Positions 1-8,878 are shown, numbered from the stretch's first letter. The stretch: DNA of 30,918 nt from CAYYHA01 sp964471535 (GCA_964471535.1 CAYYHA010000030.1:1-30918), one strand, 5' to 3'. The notes: generated from the letters alone by a model not told the origin. A program made the numbers and translations.

Positions 1-984
1 TCCTTCGTATTGGGCCGCAGCCGGCACCGGCGCCGCCCAGATGCCGCGCACCCCCTCCCGGTTCGACTCCCAGACGAGCCACGGCCGCCCCGCCCCCACC
101 GCGAGGGCCGGGTGCACATCGGTGGCCGGGTGGGCGGCGATCCGCTGCGGTGCCTCGAAACCGTCGGACCCGAGGCGGCACAGGTAGAGATCCCAGTTTG
201 CCCCCTCCTCCTGCGCCCAGGCGACCCACGCCGTCTGTCCCTCCGCCGCGATCGCCGGGTCTAGGAGCGTGCCGCGGGCGAGCTCGTAACGGCCCTCCCG
301 CATGAGCCGCGCGCCCTTCCATTGGAAGCGCGCGGCCACCAGCCGGTCCTCTTCTCCGTCGAACTCCAGCCAGGCAGCAAACGCACCATCCGCCGTGGAC
401 ACCGCCACCGGCGCGTCCGCGATCCGATGGGGCTCGCTCTGCCGCCGACCTCGCCGCAGGGGCTCCTCCCACAGCGTGATGGCATCGATCCACATCTGGC
501 TGGGCTCGGCGTTGTGGGTCGAGGGCGCCACGATGCCCAGTCGCGTGGCCCCCCCCAGCCGAGGTCGAAAGACGATCTCGTACCGAGCCCACCGAGGTCC
601 CACCTTCTTCCAACTCGCCACCACCTCGCGGCGGCCGCGGGTGCGCCGCCAGACGGTGAGCCGGCCGGCGGGCTCGGCGCGGGCGTGGATGCGCAGGCGG
701 TAGTTGCGGTCCGCCCGCAGCCAGACGGTGCGCTCCAGCGTCGCGCCGCTCTTTGGTTGCGGGACGCGGGCGGTGAGCACCCGCCGCCCCTCGAAGGCGT
801 CGGGGACGGCGACGATGCGGTGCCGAGCGGCGAAGGTCCACCCCTCGGCCCCTCCTTCGAAGCCCTCCTCGAAGATCCGCGTCGCACCCGCCGCCGGCGG
901 GAGCGCCGAGGCAGGCTGGGGCAAAACGGCGAGGCAGAGGAGCGCCACGCGAGCCGGATGCACCGAGGACACGGTGGTGATCAT
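1..984 (-). CDS. Secreted beta-rich protein with propeller-like repeats, partial (C-terminus outside window)
   Basis: An open frame of 328 codons runs from ATG at 984 through the left edge without a stop, so the C-terminus is missing. Residues 1 to about 28 form a signal peptide (hydrophobic ARVALLCLAVL, likely cleavage after ASA), so the product is exported. Residues about 35-170 look like a carbohydrate-binding-like jelly-roll domain (EEGFEGG start, then alternating strands, ending MWIDAITLWEE). From about 180 onwards there are repeated Trp-rich strands of the kind seen in beta-propellers (AAWLEFDG, AWVAWAQEEG, PWLVWESN), each followed by a polar turn. I do not recognise a specific family; the domain assignment rests on pattern only. 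The gene is divergent from the Hsp70-like gene with a 28-bp gap. No clear Shine-Dalgarno precedes the ATG. Confidence 0.75.
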   Translation of the reverse strand, partial: MITTVSSVHPARVALLCLAVLPQPASALPPAAGATRIFEEGFEGGAEGWTFAARHRIVAVPDAFEGRRVLTARVPQPKSGATLERTVWLRADRNYRLRIHARAEPAGRLTVWRRTRGRREVVASWKKVGPRWARYEIVFRPRLGGATRLGIVAPSTHNAEPSQMWIDAITLWEEPLRRGRRQSEPHRIADAPVAVSTADGAFAAWLEFDGEEDRLVAARFQWKGARLMREGRYELARGTLLDPAIAAEGQTAWVAWAQEEGANWDLYLCRLGSDGFEAPQRIAAHPATDVHPALAVGAGRPWLVWESNREGVRGIWAAPVPAAAQYEG

Positions 985-1012
985 AGACCCAGGCTGGGTT
1001 AGCATCCGATGG
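985..1012. promoter_or_regulatory. 28-bp divergent intergenic gap with a 13-bp palindrome (candidate operator)
   Basis: The space between two divergent start codons holds ACCCAGGCTGGGT at 987-999, a perfect 6+1+6 inverted repeat centred in the gap. Both transcripts must start inside the opposite gene or very near here, so a protein bound at this site could affect both. The operator role is inference; no promoter boxes are obvious. Confidence 0.3.
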
Positions 1013-2134
1013 ATGCCGTGGGTGGCACTCGACCTAGGCAGCTCCAACTCCGTCGCCGCCGTACTCCGCGATGAAACGCCGGAGGTGGTGCCCCTCCGCG
1101 GCCAGGCCCGCTGCATTCCCTCGGTGGTCGCGGTGGACGAGCGGGGGCGCTTCCTGGTGGGGCGCGATGCCCGCGCGCAGCTTCTCGCCCGCCCTCAGGA
1201 CACGATCTTCGCCATGAAGATGATCCTGGGCCGGCGGCCCTCGGCCGCCTTCCAGCACTTCCTGGACAACGCCCCCTTCCGGGTGAAGCTCGGCAGCGCA
1301 GGCGCGGTCGCCATCCTCGGGGGGCAGGCGCTCCCCGTCCTCGACGCGGCCGCCATGGTGCTGAAGGAAGTGCGAGGACAGGCCCAGGACAACCTGGGCT
1401 GGGAGATCCACGACGTCACCCTGCCCGTCCCCGACTACTTTACTGAGGAGCAACGTGCCGCTCTCGAAGAAGCGGCCCGCCGCGCGGGAGCCCGGCGCGC
1501 CACCACCGTCGACGAGAGCGAGGCGCTCGTCCCCTTGGTGGAGCGCACCACGCCCGGCGCTCGGCGCGTCTTCCTCTTCGGCCTCGGCGGCGGCGTGCTC
1601 GGTGCGACGCTGCTCGAGCGCTTTTCCTCCCGGCTCGAGGTCGCCGCGACCAACGGCGAGGACCTTGGCGGCGCCGACTTCGACCGGCGCCTCGCCGCCC
1701 ACCTCCACGAGCGCTTCCTCGAGCAGTCGGGCCTGGCCAGCTACTCCGACCCCGTGGGCCGGCAGCGGATCCTGGAGGCCGCCGAGGCGGCGAAGGTGCG
1801 CCTCGACGAGGTGGAGGAAGTGCCCGTGCAGGTGCCCTTCCTCACCTTCGGCGCCGACTCGGCCCCGGTCGGCCTCGATGTGGTGCTGACCCGCTCGGAG
1901 ATGGCCCGGCAGACCCGCGACCTCCTCGAGCGGTGTGCCGCGGTGGCCGGTTCGGTGCTCCGAGCCAGCCGGGTCGAGCCCGATGACGTGGACGCCGTCT
2001 TCGTCTACGGCCGGCAGGCACGCTCTCCCCTGGTGCTCGACGCCCTCGAAGCGGCGTTTGGGCGGCGCCCCCAGCGGCTTCCCGAGGCGGCGGCCGCCCG
2101 CGGCGCGGTCCTGCTCGCCGAAGGGGCGGCGTAG
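1013..2134 (+). CDS. Truncated Hsp70/DnaK-like protein (nucleotide-binding domain only)
   Basis: A 373-residue protein covers the DnaK ATPase domain and then stops; the substrate-binding domain and lid of a normal 600-residue-plus Hsp70 are absent. Visible landmarks are phosphate-1 DLGSSNS (residues 7-13), the AMKMILGRR segment with the conserved Lys, YFTEEQRAALEEAARRAG, a DESEA segment where Hsp70 has NEPTAA, GEDLGGADFDRRL, EAAEAAKVRLD and the C-terminal VFVYGRQARSPLV. In phosphate-2 the usual DLGGGTFD reads GLGGGVLG, so the catalytic Asp (now Gly190) and the Thr (now Val195) are lost, and ATP hydrolysis may be weak or absent. I chose ATG 1013 because it places the first strand directly at the phosphate-1 motif. 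The formate dehydrogenase gene follows on the same strand 93 bp later, so co-transcription is likely. A DnaK-related actin-fold regulator is the alternative reading. Confidence 0.85.
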   Translation: MPWVALDLGSSNSVAAVLRDETPEVVPLRGQARCIPSVVAVDERGRFLVGRDARAQLLARPQDTIFAMKMILGRRPSAAFQHFLDNAPFRVKLGSAGAVAILGGQALPVLDAAAMVLKEVRGQAQDNLGWEIHDVTLPVPDYFTEEQRAALEEAARRAGARRATTVDESEALVPLVERTTPGARRVFLFGLGGGVLGATLLERFSSRLEVAATNGEDLGGADFDRRLAAHLHERFLEQSGLASYSDPVGRQRILEAAEAAKVRLDEVEEVPVQVPFLTFGADSAPVGLDVVLTRSEMARQTRDLLERCAAVAGSVLRASRVEPDDVDAVFVYGRQARSPLVLDALEAAFGRRPQRLPEAAAARGAVLLAEGAA

Positions 2135-2227
2135 GCCGGGAGCGTGGCGTGGGTTCGAAGCGGCCCGGGGGCCGGGCCGCGCCGATTCACCCTTGGCGGG
2201 ACTGCCCGCTGCCGCGAGAATGACGGG

Positions 2228-5071
2228 GTGTTCAAGCTCGATGGAGCCACCCGCGTCGGGATCCGCTGCCACTACTGCTCGGTGGGCTGCGGCATCGACG
2301 CGTGGGTTCGAGACGGCCGCCTCGTCTACCTCGATGGAGACCCAGAACACCCGGTCAACGGCGGTCGCCTCTGCCCCAAGGGCATGAGCAGCGCCGAGGT
2401 GAACCGTGCGCCGGATCGGGTCACGCGACCGCTCTACCGAGCGCCCCGCTCCGATCGCTTCGAGCCCATCTCTTGGGAGGCGGCCTTCGAGGGGATCGCG
2501 CGCCGCATCCGTGAGGTTCGCGACGCGAGCTACGATGCGACGCTGCGGCGCACCGAACGCATCTGCGCCTTCGGCTCGGCCACGGTGGAGAACGAGGAGG
2601 TCTACCTGTGGGTGAAGCTGCTGCGGATGCTGGGCATCCACCACATGCAGCACCAGGCCTCCATATGACACAGCCCCACGGTCGCCAGTTTGGCGCCTAC
2701 CTTCGGCCTCGGGGCCATGTCGAACCACTGGACGGACATCCAGAACGCCCGGCTCGTGCTCGTCGGTGGGGGGAATCCGGCCGAAAACCATCCTTTGGGC
2801 TTCCGCCACGTCGAGAAGGCGATGGAGGCGGGCGCGAAGCTGGTGGTGGTCGACCCCCGGCTGACCCGTACCGCGGCGCTGGCGCACCACTTTCTGCAGA
2901 TCCGCCCCGGCACCGATCTGGTCTACCTCGCCGCCCTCATCCGCCACGTGATCGAAACCGAGGCCTTCGACGCCGCCTACGTCGACCACCACACCAACGC
3001 CCGGATGCGCCTGAGCGGCGACTTCGGCTTCGAGGCGGGCCTCTTCTCCGGCTGGCAACGCCCGGCACCCGGAGAAGAGGTGGGCCGGTACGACACCCGA
3101 TCCTGGGCCTATCGCCTGTCCGAAGAGGGCACCCCACTCGTGGCGGACGATCGCAACGAGCCCGATACCGTCTTCTCGGCGATGCGGGCCCACTTCTCCC
3201 GCTACACCTTCGAAGTCGCCGAGCGCCTGACGGGCATCCCCGCCACCGAGCTGCGCCGGCTCGCCGAGCTCTTCTGCGAGCGCCGTCCCGCGACCATCCT
3301 CTACGCCCTGGGGATGACGCAGCACACCACCGGCGCCCAGGCGATCCGCTGCTACGCGATCCTCCAGCTCCTCCTCGGCAACATGGGCCGGCCCGGAGGC
3401 GGCCTCAATGCCTGCCGGGGGGAGAGCAACGTGCAGGGCTCGAGCGATCTCGCCGCACTTCCCCACATCCTCCCTGGCTACCTCCCCGTGCCCCGGCCGG
3501 AGCACGACAGCCTCGACGCCTACGAACGCGCCTACGGGACGCTGACGCGCCGGCGGCTCGCCGCGCTGTGTACCGCCTGGTGGGGCAGCCCCGCCGGCTA
3601 CCGCTACCTCCCGCGTATCGATCGCAGCCCCAGCGAGTATTCCTGGAGCGACACCTTTCACCGCATGCACGAGGGCGCCTTCGATCTCTTCCTGCTGCTC
3701 GCCGAGAACCCCGCCGTCTCCGCGCCCAACGCGGGGAAGGTCGTCGAGGCGCTGGGCCGGCTGCGCACCCTGGTGGTGATCGATCTTTTCGAGACCGAGA
3801 CGGCCACCTTTTGGAAGCGGCCCGGGGTGGACCCGCGCGATGTCGACACCGAGGTGTACCTCCTTCCCGGCGCCTACGGCGCCGAGAAGCAGGGGTCGAT
3901 CACCAACTCGGGCCGCTGGATCCAGTGGGGCGAGAAGGCGATCGATCCGCCCGGTGAGGCGCGTAGCGACGCCGAGATCATCGATGGTCTCGCCCGCGCG
4001 GTGCGCGCGGCCTACGCCGGCGACTCGAGCGACCGCGGGCGCGCGGTCACCGAGGCGCTCTGGGACTACGCAGGAGAGGAGCTCGCCGTCGACGAGGAAC
4101 GGGTGCTGCAGGAGATCGGCGGGCGCGATCTCTTTACCGGGCGCCCGCTGGAGTCGACCCGGGAGGTGACCGAGCTGCCCGAAGGGCAGGTGGCCTGCGG
4201 GCAGTGGCTCTACGCGGGGGTCTACGGCGGCGGCGAAAACCGCACGAAGCGGCGGGGTCACGACGACGGGTCGGGGACCTTCTCGAAGTGGGCCTGGGCC
4301 TGGCCGGACAACGTCCGCATCCTCTACAATCGAGCGAGCGCCGACCTCGAGGGCCGCCCCCGCGATTCCGAGCGGCCCTACGTGTGGTGGGACGAGGAAA
4401 GGGGACGATGGTGCGGCGTGGACGTCCCGGACCTGCCGGACCTGCACGCGGGGCCTGAGGCACCTGCCTTCTTCCGCCTCGCCGAGGCACGGGCCCGGCT
4501 CTTCCTCGCGCCCTACCGCTCCCCCGATGGACGCTTGGTCGATCGGGTGCTCGCCGACGGCCCCCTCCCGGAGCACTACGAGCCGGTGGAGAGCCCGGTG
4601 GACAACCCGTTGCACCCGGGGCAGTCCACCTCACCGCTGGTCCGCCTCGGCGGGGCGGTCACCGGGGACCGGTCGCGCTTCCCCCACGTGCTCACCACCC
4701 ACGACGTGGTGGAGCACTGGCTCTCGGGCACGGTGACCACCCGCGTCCCACCCTTGGTGGAGGCGATCCCCGGACCCTTCGTGGAACTCAGCCGGAACCT
4801 CGGCGACCGGCTGGGCATCCGCGGAGGCGAGCGGGTGGTGGTGGAGACGGCCCGCGGTGCGGTGACCCTCCCTGCGGTGGTCACCGGGCGGATCCCGCCG
4901 CTGTGGATCGAGGGGCGCCGGATCGAGGTGGTGAGCCTCCACTGGGCTTGGGGCTGGTCGCGTCCCCATCCGGCAGAGGTGGCGAATCTGCTCACCCTCG
5001 ACGTCGTGGAGCCCAACGCGGGTGCGCCCGAGTACAAGAGCGCCTTGTGCCAGGTGCGGCGCGCCCGCTAG
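2228..5071 (+). CDS. fdnG: Selenocysteine-containing formate dehydrogenase-N type alpha subunit
   Basis: This is a molybdopterin enzyme that oxidises formate to CO2 at a Mo/W-bisMGD centre. The frame holds one in-frame TGA (2666-2668, residue 147), read as selenocysteine: the following residues HSPTVASLAPTFG and then GAMSNHW match the active-site stretch of FdnG-type enzymes, where Sec-His is catalytic. Conventional gene calling would split it into two fragments. An N-terminal [4Fe-4S] ligand set is visible (CHYCSVGC, then CPKG). Further on are MGD-binding and FdnG-typical segments (GGGNPAENHPLGFR, ITNSGRW, WAWAWPDN, ILYNRASADLEG) and a C-terminal MGD domain. It is 947 residues from GTG 2228; GTG 2144 is an alternative start with an ill-placed Shine-Dalgarno. 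An in-frame stop at 2132-2134 leaves no room for a twin-arginine signal, so the subunit probably stays in the cytoplasm. Likely partners are encoded at 16088-17666. Confidence 0.93.
2666..2697 (+). promoter_or_regulatory. Bacterial SECIS element following the Sec UGA codon
   Basis: Directly downstream of UGA 2666-2668 is a hairpin with stem CGCCA (2683-2687), loop GUU and TGGCG (2691-2695). It is extended by a GG/CC pair of base pairs across a single bulged U at 2682. The apical loop lies about 20 nt after the UGA. The bulged U and the GU in the loop are the features SelB recognises in the E. coli fdhF and fdnG elements. Sec insertion needs selA, selB, selC and selD, which are not in this window and must be elsewhere in the genome. 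Confidence 0.85.
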
Positions 5072-5124
5072 GGCCCGCCGCAGCGCGGTGCCGCCCTGCG
5101 CCGACAAGACGCACTGGCGGGCCC
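5071..5124. terminator. Stem structure between convergent genes (weak terminator candidate)
   Basis: GGGCCCGCC (5071-5079) and GGCGGGCCC (5116-5124) are perfect 9-bp inverted arms. Between them lies a smaller hairpin (GCAG.GCG / CGC.CTGC, 5080-5099). It fills the gap between the stop of the dehydrogenase gene and the stop of the convergent CBS gene. There is no T-tract on either side, so it is not a standard intrinsic terminator; it may act as a bidirectional barrier. Confidence 0.3.
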
Positions 5125-5134
5125 AACCTGCGCT

Positions 5135-5533
5135 TCAGCTGCGGAGCAGGTCGACGATGACCTTCAGTGCATCGTTGGTGGTGAAGATGCCGACGGGCTG
5201 CACCCCATCCACGACGATGGCCGAGCCGATCTTCTTGTCGTGCATCTCCTGCGCGACCTGGTCCAGGGGGTCCTCCGGCTTGCAGGTGAAGGCGGGCTTG
5301 GTCATGACCTGCTCCACGGGAACCTTCTCCAGGTCCAGCTCGGGGATGCCCTCGAGCAGGATGAGGTCGCGCTGCGTCAAGACGCCCACGACGACGTTGC
5401 CATCCACGACCGGCAGGTGGCGGATGTCGTGGTCGTACATGCGCTGTGCCGCATCGGCGACGGTGAAGTCCGATTGGATGGTCACGGGCATCGAGGTCAT
5501 GACATCTCGCATCGTCGGTATTTCTCGGCTCAT
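5135..5533 (-). CDS. Two-CBS-domain protein
   Basis: A 132-residue stand-alone protein with a tandem CBS pair (a Bateman module). The first repeat covers about residues 7-65 (VMTSMPVTIQSDFTVADAA ... IRHLPVVDG ... GVLTQRDLI). The second covers about 70-130 (VMTKPAFTCKPEDPLDQVA ... GSAIVVDG ... GIFTTNDAL). Such pairs bind adenosine nucleotides (AMP, ATP, SAM) or NAD at the cleft between the repeats and usually sense energy state. No effector domain is attached, so its target is unknown. It is convergent with the formate dehydrogenase gene and divergent from the lipid-transport operon, with 170 bp to the latter. Confidence 0.9.
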   Translation of the reverse strand: MSREIPTMRDVMTSMPVTIQSDFTVADAAQRMYDHDIRHLPVVDGNVVVGVLTQRDLILLEGIPELDLEKVPVEQVMTKPAFTCKPEDPLDQVAQEMHDKKIGSAIVVDGVQPVGIFTTNDALKVIVDLLRS

Positions 5534-5703
5534 GCTCTGCCTGTAGCATGGGCCGCGGCACGGGTCACCCCGTGCGAGAGGGTGCCGGGTGAAGATCGGG
5601 CATCGGGCGCCCGTCGGTCCCGGGAGCGTCCCCTTCCCGGCCGGGCCATGCTAGACATGGGCGGGGCCGGCGTTCTTCACCCACGGCAGCACAGGAGCAA
5701 TTC

Positions 5704-6303
5704 ATGAGACAAGTCGTCGCGGCAGCCCTCGTTCTCGCCGGGCTTGTGGTGCTCCCCCACCCGGCACGGGCCAGCGGAGCAGCCAAGGCCTTAGAGAAGC
5801 CGGTCAAGACCCTCATCACCGCCGTCCGCTACGGAAAGGACAGCCTCGGCATCAAGCAGCTCGCGGGGGAGGCGCAGGCGCGCTTCCTCCTCGGCGAGGC
5901 CTACGAGAAGGCGACCGAGGCGCAGCGGGCGGAGTTCATTCGACTCTTCCACCAGCTCTTCGCCGGCATCGCGTTTCCCAAGATCCGCCAGAACTTCGAA
6001 CACCTCGAGACCATCCTGTACGAGCCGCCGGAGATCGAGGGCGATACCGCGAAGATGAAATCGACCCTCGTGATCCTCCATCCGCTGAAGAAGCAGGAGA
6101 TCCGGGTGGAGTACACGCTCAAGAAGGTGGGCAAGCGCTGGAAGGTCTTCGACGTCTTGGTCCTCGGGACCGGGGGAGACTCCATGCTCACCTCCATCCG
6201 GAACGACCAGGTTCAGCCCATCCTGGCAGAGGGGGGGATGGACCATCTACTGAAGCTGATGCGCGAGCGCGCCGCCGAGATCGAGAAGGCCAAGCAGGGC
6301 TGA
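5704..6303 (+). CDS. MlaC/Ttg2D-like periplasmic lipid-binding protein
   Basis: This 199-residue protein has a signal peptide (residues 1 to about 23, cleavage after ARA). Its body matches the MlaC/toluene-tolerance Ttg2D family: a helical N-terminal part (KPVKTLITAV ... RFLLGEAYEKATEAQRAEFIRLFHQLF) followed by an NTF2-like sheet (TLVILHPLKKQEIRVEYTLKK, GKRWKVFDVLV). MlaC proteins carry phospholipids across the periplasm; here the partner is probably the RND exporter encoded 43 bp downstream instead of an MlaFEDB ABC complex, none of which is nearby. A good Shine-Dalgarno (CAGGAG) lies 8 bases before the ATG. It is the first gene of a five-gene operon. The hpn hopanoid loci of other bacteria also pair an RND exporter with lipid genes, so hopanoid or fatty acyl cargo is possible. 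Confidence 0.85.
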   Translation: MRQVVAAALVLAGLVVLPHPARASGAAKALEKPVKTLITAVRYGKDSLGIKQLAGEAQARFLLGEAYEKATEAQRAEFIRLFHQLFAGIAFPKIRQNFEHLETILYEPPEIEGDTAKMKSTLVILHPLKKQEIRVEYTLKKVGKRWKVFDVLVLGTGGDSMLTSIRNDQVQPILAEGGMDHLLKLMRERAAEIEKAKQG

Positions 6304-6346
6304 CGCAGAGCGCCGGCCTCGGTCAAGAAGAGGAAAGCAGGACGCG

Positions 6347-8878
6347 ATGAAGCGAGTGGGTGGGGTGTCGGAGCGCGTCGCGGGCGCGATCGCCGAGGCG
6401 CTCATCGCACGTCCCGGCCTCTTCGTCACCGCCATCCTCCTCCTCGTCGCCTTCTCCGCTTGGTCGGCGAGCCGGCTGGGGCTGAACACCAACCAGCTCG
6501 ATCTCATCGACCAGGACCTGCGCGCGGTAAAGGACGTCAAGCGCGTCGTGGAGATGGTGGGCGGCGCCGGCCACCTGATCCTCGCGCTTCGCGGCAGCGA
6601 CGAGAAGAAGCTCAAGCAGACGGCGGACGACATCGTTCGGTGGCTGGAGCAAAGCGGCAAGATCCACCACGTCAACTACAAGATCGACACCACCTTCGTC
6701 CGGAAGAACGCGCTCCTCTTCATGGATACCCAGGACCTGCTCGAGGTCCGAAAGCGAGTCACCGCCTACCTCAAGGACAGGATCAAGCGCGCGAGCCCCT
6801 TTTTCTTCGAGATCAAGAAGACCGAGCCAGTCAAGCTCCAGGTCGACGACATCATCGACAAGTACAAGAAGATCGGAAAGAAGGCGATCACCGACGACTA
6901 CTGGATCAGCGACGACAAAGAACTGCTCATCATCTCCATCAAACCAAAGTGGAACTCCACCGAACTCGAGAAGACGGGGAAGTTCGTGGAGCAGATGCGC
7001 AAGCTCTTCGCCAACTGGGAGAAGAGCAAGTTCAACACCGCGGGCACGCGCCTCGTCGAAGACTACACGAAGGACCCGCCCAAGGATCCAAACACCATCG
7101 AGTACGGGTTCACCGGCAGTTACCAGCTCTCCTACGACGAATCCTACGAGATCAAGAAGTCCCTGGCGCCGGTCAGTGGTATCGCGCTCGCGGGGGTCTT
7201 CGCGATCCTGCTGCTCTTCTTCGGCCGCCGATTCGGCGCCATCTTTCTGGTTCTGACGGGTCTGCTCTTCGGTGTGACCTGCTCCTTCGGCTTCGCCTAC
7301 TGGGCGGTCGGAGAACTGAACATGGTCACCTCGATCCTCGCCGGGATTCTCATGGGTCTGGGGATCGACTTTGGCATCCACCTCATCTACCGGCTTCGTG
7401 AGGAACTCGGCGCCCACGGCGACCTCCCCGATGCCGTCCGGGCAGCGCTCATCCACCAGGGCCCCGCTTCTTTCGTCTCCGCAGCGGGAATCGGCGCGGC
7501 CTTCCTCTCCCTTCTCCTCTCCGAGTTCAAGGGCTTCTCCCAGTTCGGCCTGCTCTCGGGTGTAGGCGTGTTCATCATTGGCCTGGTGATCTACCTGTGG
7601 GTCCCCTCGGTGCTCCTCCTCCTCGAGCGATGGAAACCCGGAGCCGCAGCATCCCTCATCGGCACCCTGGTCTCAGAGAGCCGTGATGATGCACACGATC
7701 GGATCCCACGGCCTGGGCTCCTGCTCTTCGGTGGGCTCGCCGTCGCCCTGGGGCTCTCCGCCTTCGCAGGGCGGGCCGAGTTCGACTACAACACGCGAAC
7801 CCTGTCCGTCTCCGGTCAGCCATCGCTCGTCCTCCACGACGAGATCAGCGAGCGCTTCGATATCTCCTCCGATCCCGTCGCGGTCTACACCCCCGATGCC
7901 GAGAGTGCGCGAAAGGTGTACGAAGCCCTGAAGCGGCGCAAGGACGAGCTCACCATGGTGGATCAGGTGGTCTCGGTCTACTCCTTCATCCCCCCCGCCG
8001 AGCAGCAGCAGCGCAACTACGAGATCGCCCAGGACTGGTTGAAGGAACTCGAAGCGATCGACCCGTCGGTGCTTCCGCCCGAGTACCAGGCGCGCTGGCA
8101 AGAAGCGCTCGAGTATTTGAAGGCGAAGCCCTACAGCCTCGAGAAGGGCCTACCCCAGTACATCATCGACCAGTTCCATCTCACCGATCACCCCGACCCG
8201 AAGTACCGGGGCTGGCTGACCTTCATCTACCCGAACCCCGGCCTGTGGAACGGAAAGAAGATCATCGAGTTCGCCGAGCAGGTGGAGAACATACCGGTGG
8301 AGGGGGGTGAGGTTTACCACGCCGCAGGTCTCCCCATTCTCTACGCACTGCTCGCGAAGATCGTGCTTTCGGACGCCAAGACCACCGTCGCGCTCACCGC
8401 CCTGCTCCTCGTGCTCATCCTCCTCATCGATCTGCGCTCGCTCGTAGCGACGCTCGTGGCGCTCCTGCCTCTGCTCCTCGGGATGGGCATGATGCTCGGC
8501 CTGATGGGGATCTTCGGGTGGAAGCTGAACTTCGTGAACATCGTGGTGCTGCCCATCGTGCTCGGCTACGGTGTCAGCCACGGTGTGTACCTGATCCACC
8601 GCTTCCAGGAGGGCACGAGTCCGAGGAGAGCGCTACGAAGCGTCGGCCGGGCGGTCGCCAGCTCCACGCTCACCACTCTCGCCGGCTGGGCGGCGCTGCT
8701 CGCCGCCCCGCACGGGGGCCTGCGAAGCATGGGCATGCTCGCCTGCCTGGGAATGAGCACGACGCTCATCGTCTCGTTCACGGTCATGCCAGCGGTGCTT
8801 CAGCTACTTCACGACAGGAGGGGGCGCGCGAATGGATCGACGGAGCAGAGCGAGAAGGTACGTGACGCGGCGGCCTGA
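6347..8878 (+). CDS. RND/MMPL-superfamily lipid exporter (HpnN-like)
   Basis: An 843-residue inner-membrane transporter with the duplicated RND layout. TM1 (about residues 25-45) is followed by a large periplasmic loop (47-270), a first block of five helices (275-430), TM7 (about 460), a second loop and a final block of five helices (665-825). The first block carries the proton-relay motif GLGIDFGIHLIYR with Asp341. The equivalent place in the second block reads GYGVSHGVYLIHR, with Ser744-His745 where many relatives have Asp. RND proteins of this class move lipids such as hopanoids or acyl lipids to the outer membrane by proton motive force. The gene follows the MlaC-like gene and overlaps the next gene by 47 bp, implying a shared transcript. 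Cargo cannot be told from sequence. Confidence 0.88.
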   Translation: MKRVGGVSERVAGAIAEALIARPGLFVTAILLLVAFSAWSASRLGLNTNQLDLIDQDLRAVKDVKRVVEMVGGAGHLILALRGSDEKKLKQTADDIVRWLEQSGKIHHVNYKIDTTFVRKNALLFMDTQDLLEVRKRVTAYLKDRIKRASPFFFEIKKTEPVKLQVDDIIDKYKKIGKKAITDDYWISDDKELLIISIKPKWNSTELEKTGKFVEQMRKLFANWEKSKFNTAGTRLVEDYTKDPPKDPNTIEYGFTGSYQLSYDESYEIKKSLAPVSGIALAGVFAILLLFFGRRFGAIFLVLTGLLFGVTCSFGFAYWAVGELNMVTSILAGILMGLGIDFGIHLIYRLREELGAHGDLPDAVRAALIHQGPASFVSAAGIGAAFLSLLLSEFKGFSQFGLLSGVGVFIIGLVIYLWVPSVLLLLERWKPGAAASLIGTLVSESRDDAHDRIPRPGLLLFGGLAVALGLSAFAGRAEFDYNTRTLSVSGQPSLVLHDEISERFDISSDPVAVYTPDAESARKVYEALKRRKDELTMVDQVVSVYSFIPPAEQQQRNYEIAQDWLKELEAIDPSVLPPEYQARWQEALEYLKAKPYSLEKGLPQYIIDQFHLTDHPDPKYRGWLTFIYPNPGLWNGKKIIEFAEQVENIPVEGGEVYHAAGLPILYALLAKIVLSDAKTTVALTALLLVLILLIDLRSLVATLVALLPLLLGMGMMLGLMGIFGWKLNFVNIVVLPIVLGYGVSHGVYLIHRFQEGTSPRRALRSVGRAVASSTLTTLAGWAALLAAPHGGLRSMGMLACLGMSTTLIVSFTVMPAVLQLLHDRRGRANGSTEQSEKVRDAAA

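Noticed and set aside
2144..2227. Tat-like RRFTLGG in the possible N-terminal extension of the alpha subunit
   Set aside because: No hydrophobic core follows the arginines and the start with a usable ribosome site is 2228, so it is not a credible export signal.
1034..4615. Long minus-strand open frame of nearly 1,200 codons opposite the Hsp70-like and dehydrogenase genes
   Set aside because: It lies opposite two conserved genes, has no recognisable domain, and is composition-driven (Arg/Gly/Ala/His/Val-rich). Such open antisense frames are expected at this GC content.
2690..5071. Separate shorter oxidoreductase gene beginning at 2690
   Set aside because: It is in the same frame as the upstream part, and the sequence before it is the conserved active site. 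It is the rest of the selenoprotein after the Sec codon, not an independent gene.
5558..5575. Hairpin GCACGGG/CCCGTGC upstream of the MlaC-like gene
   Set aside because: It has a short stem without a T-tract, lies in the divergent promoter region and matches no known regulatory element.
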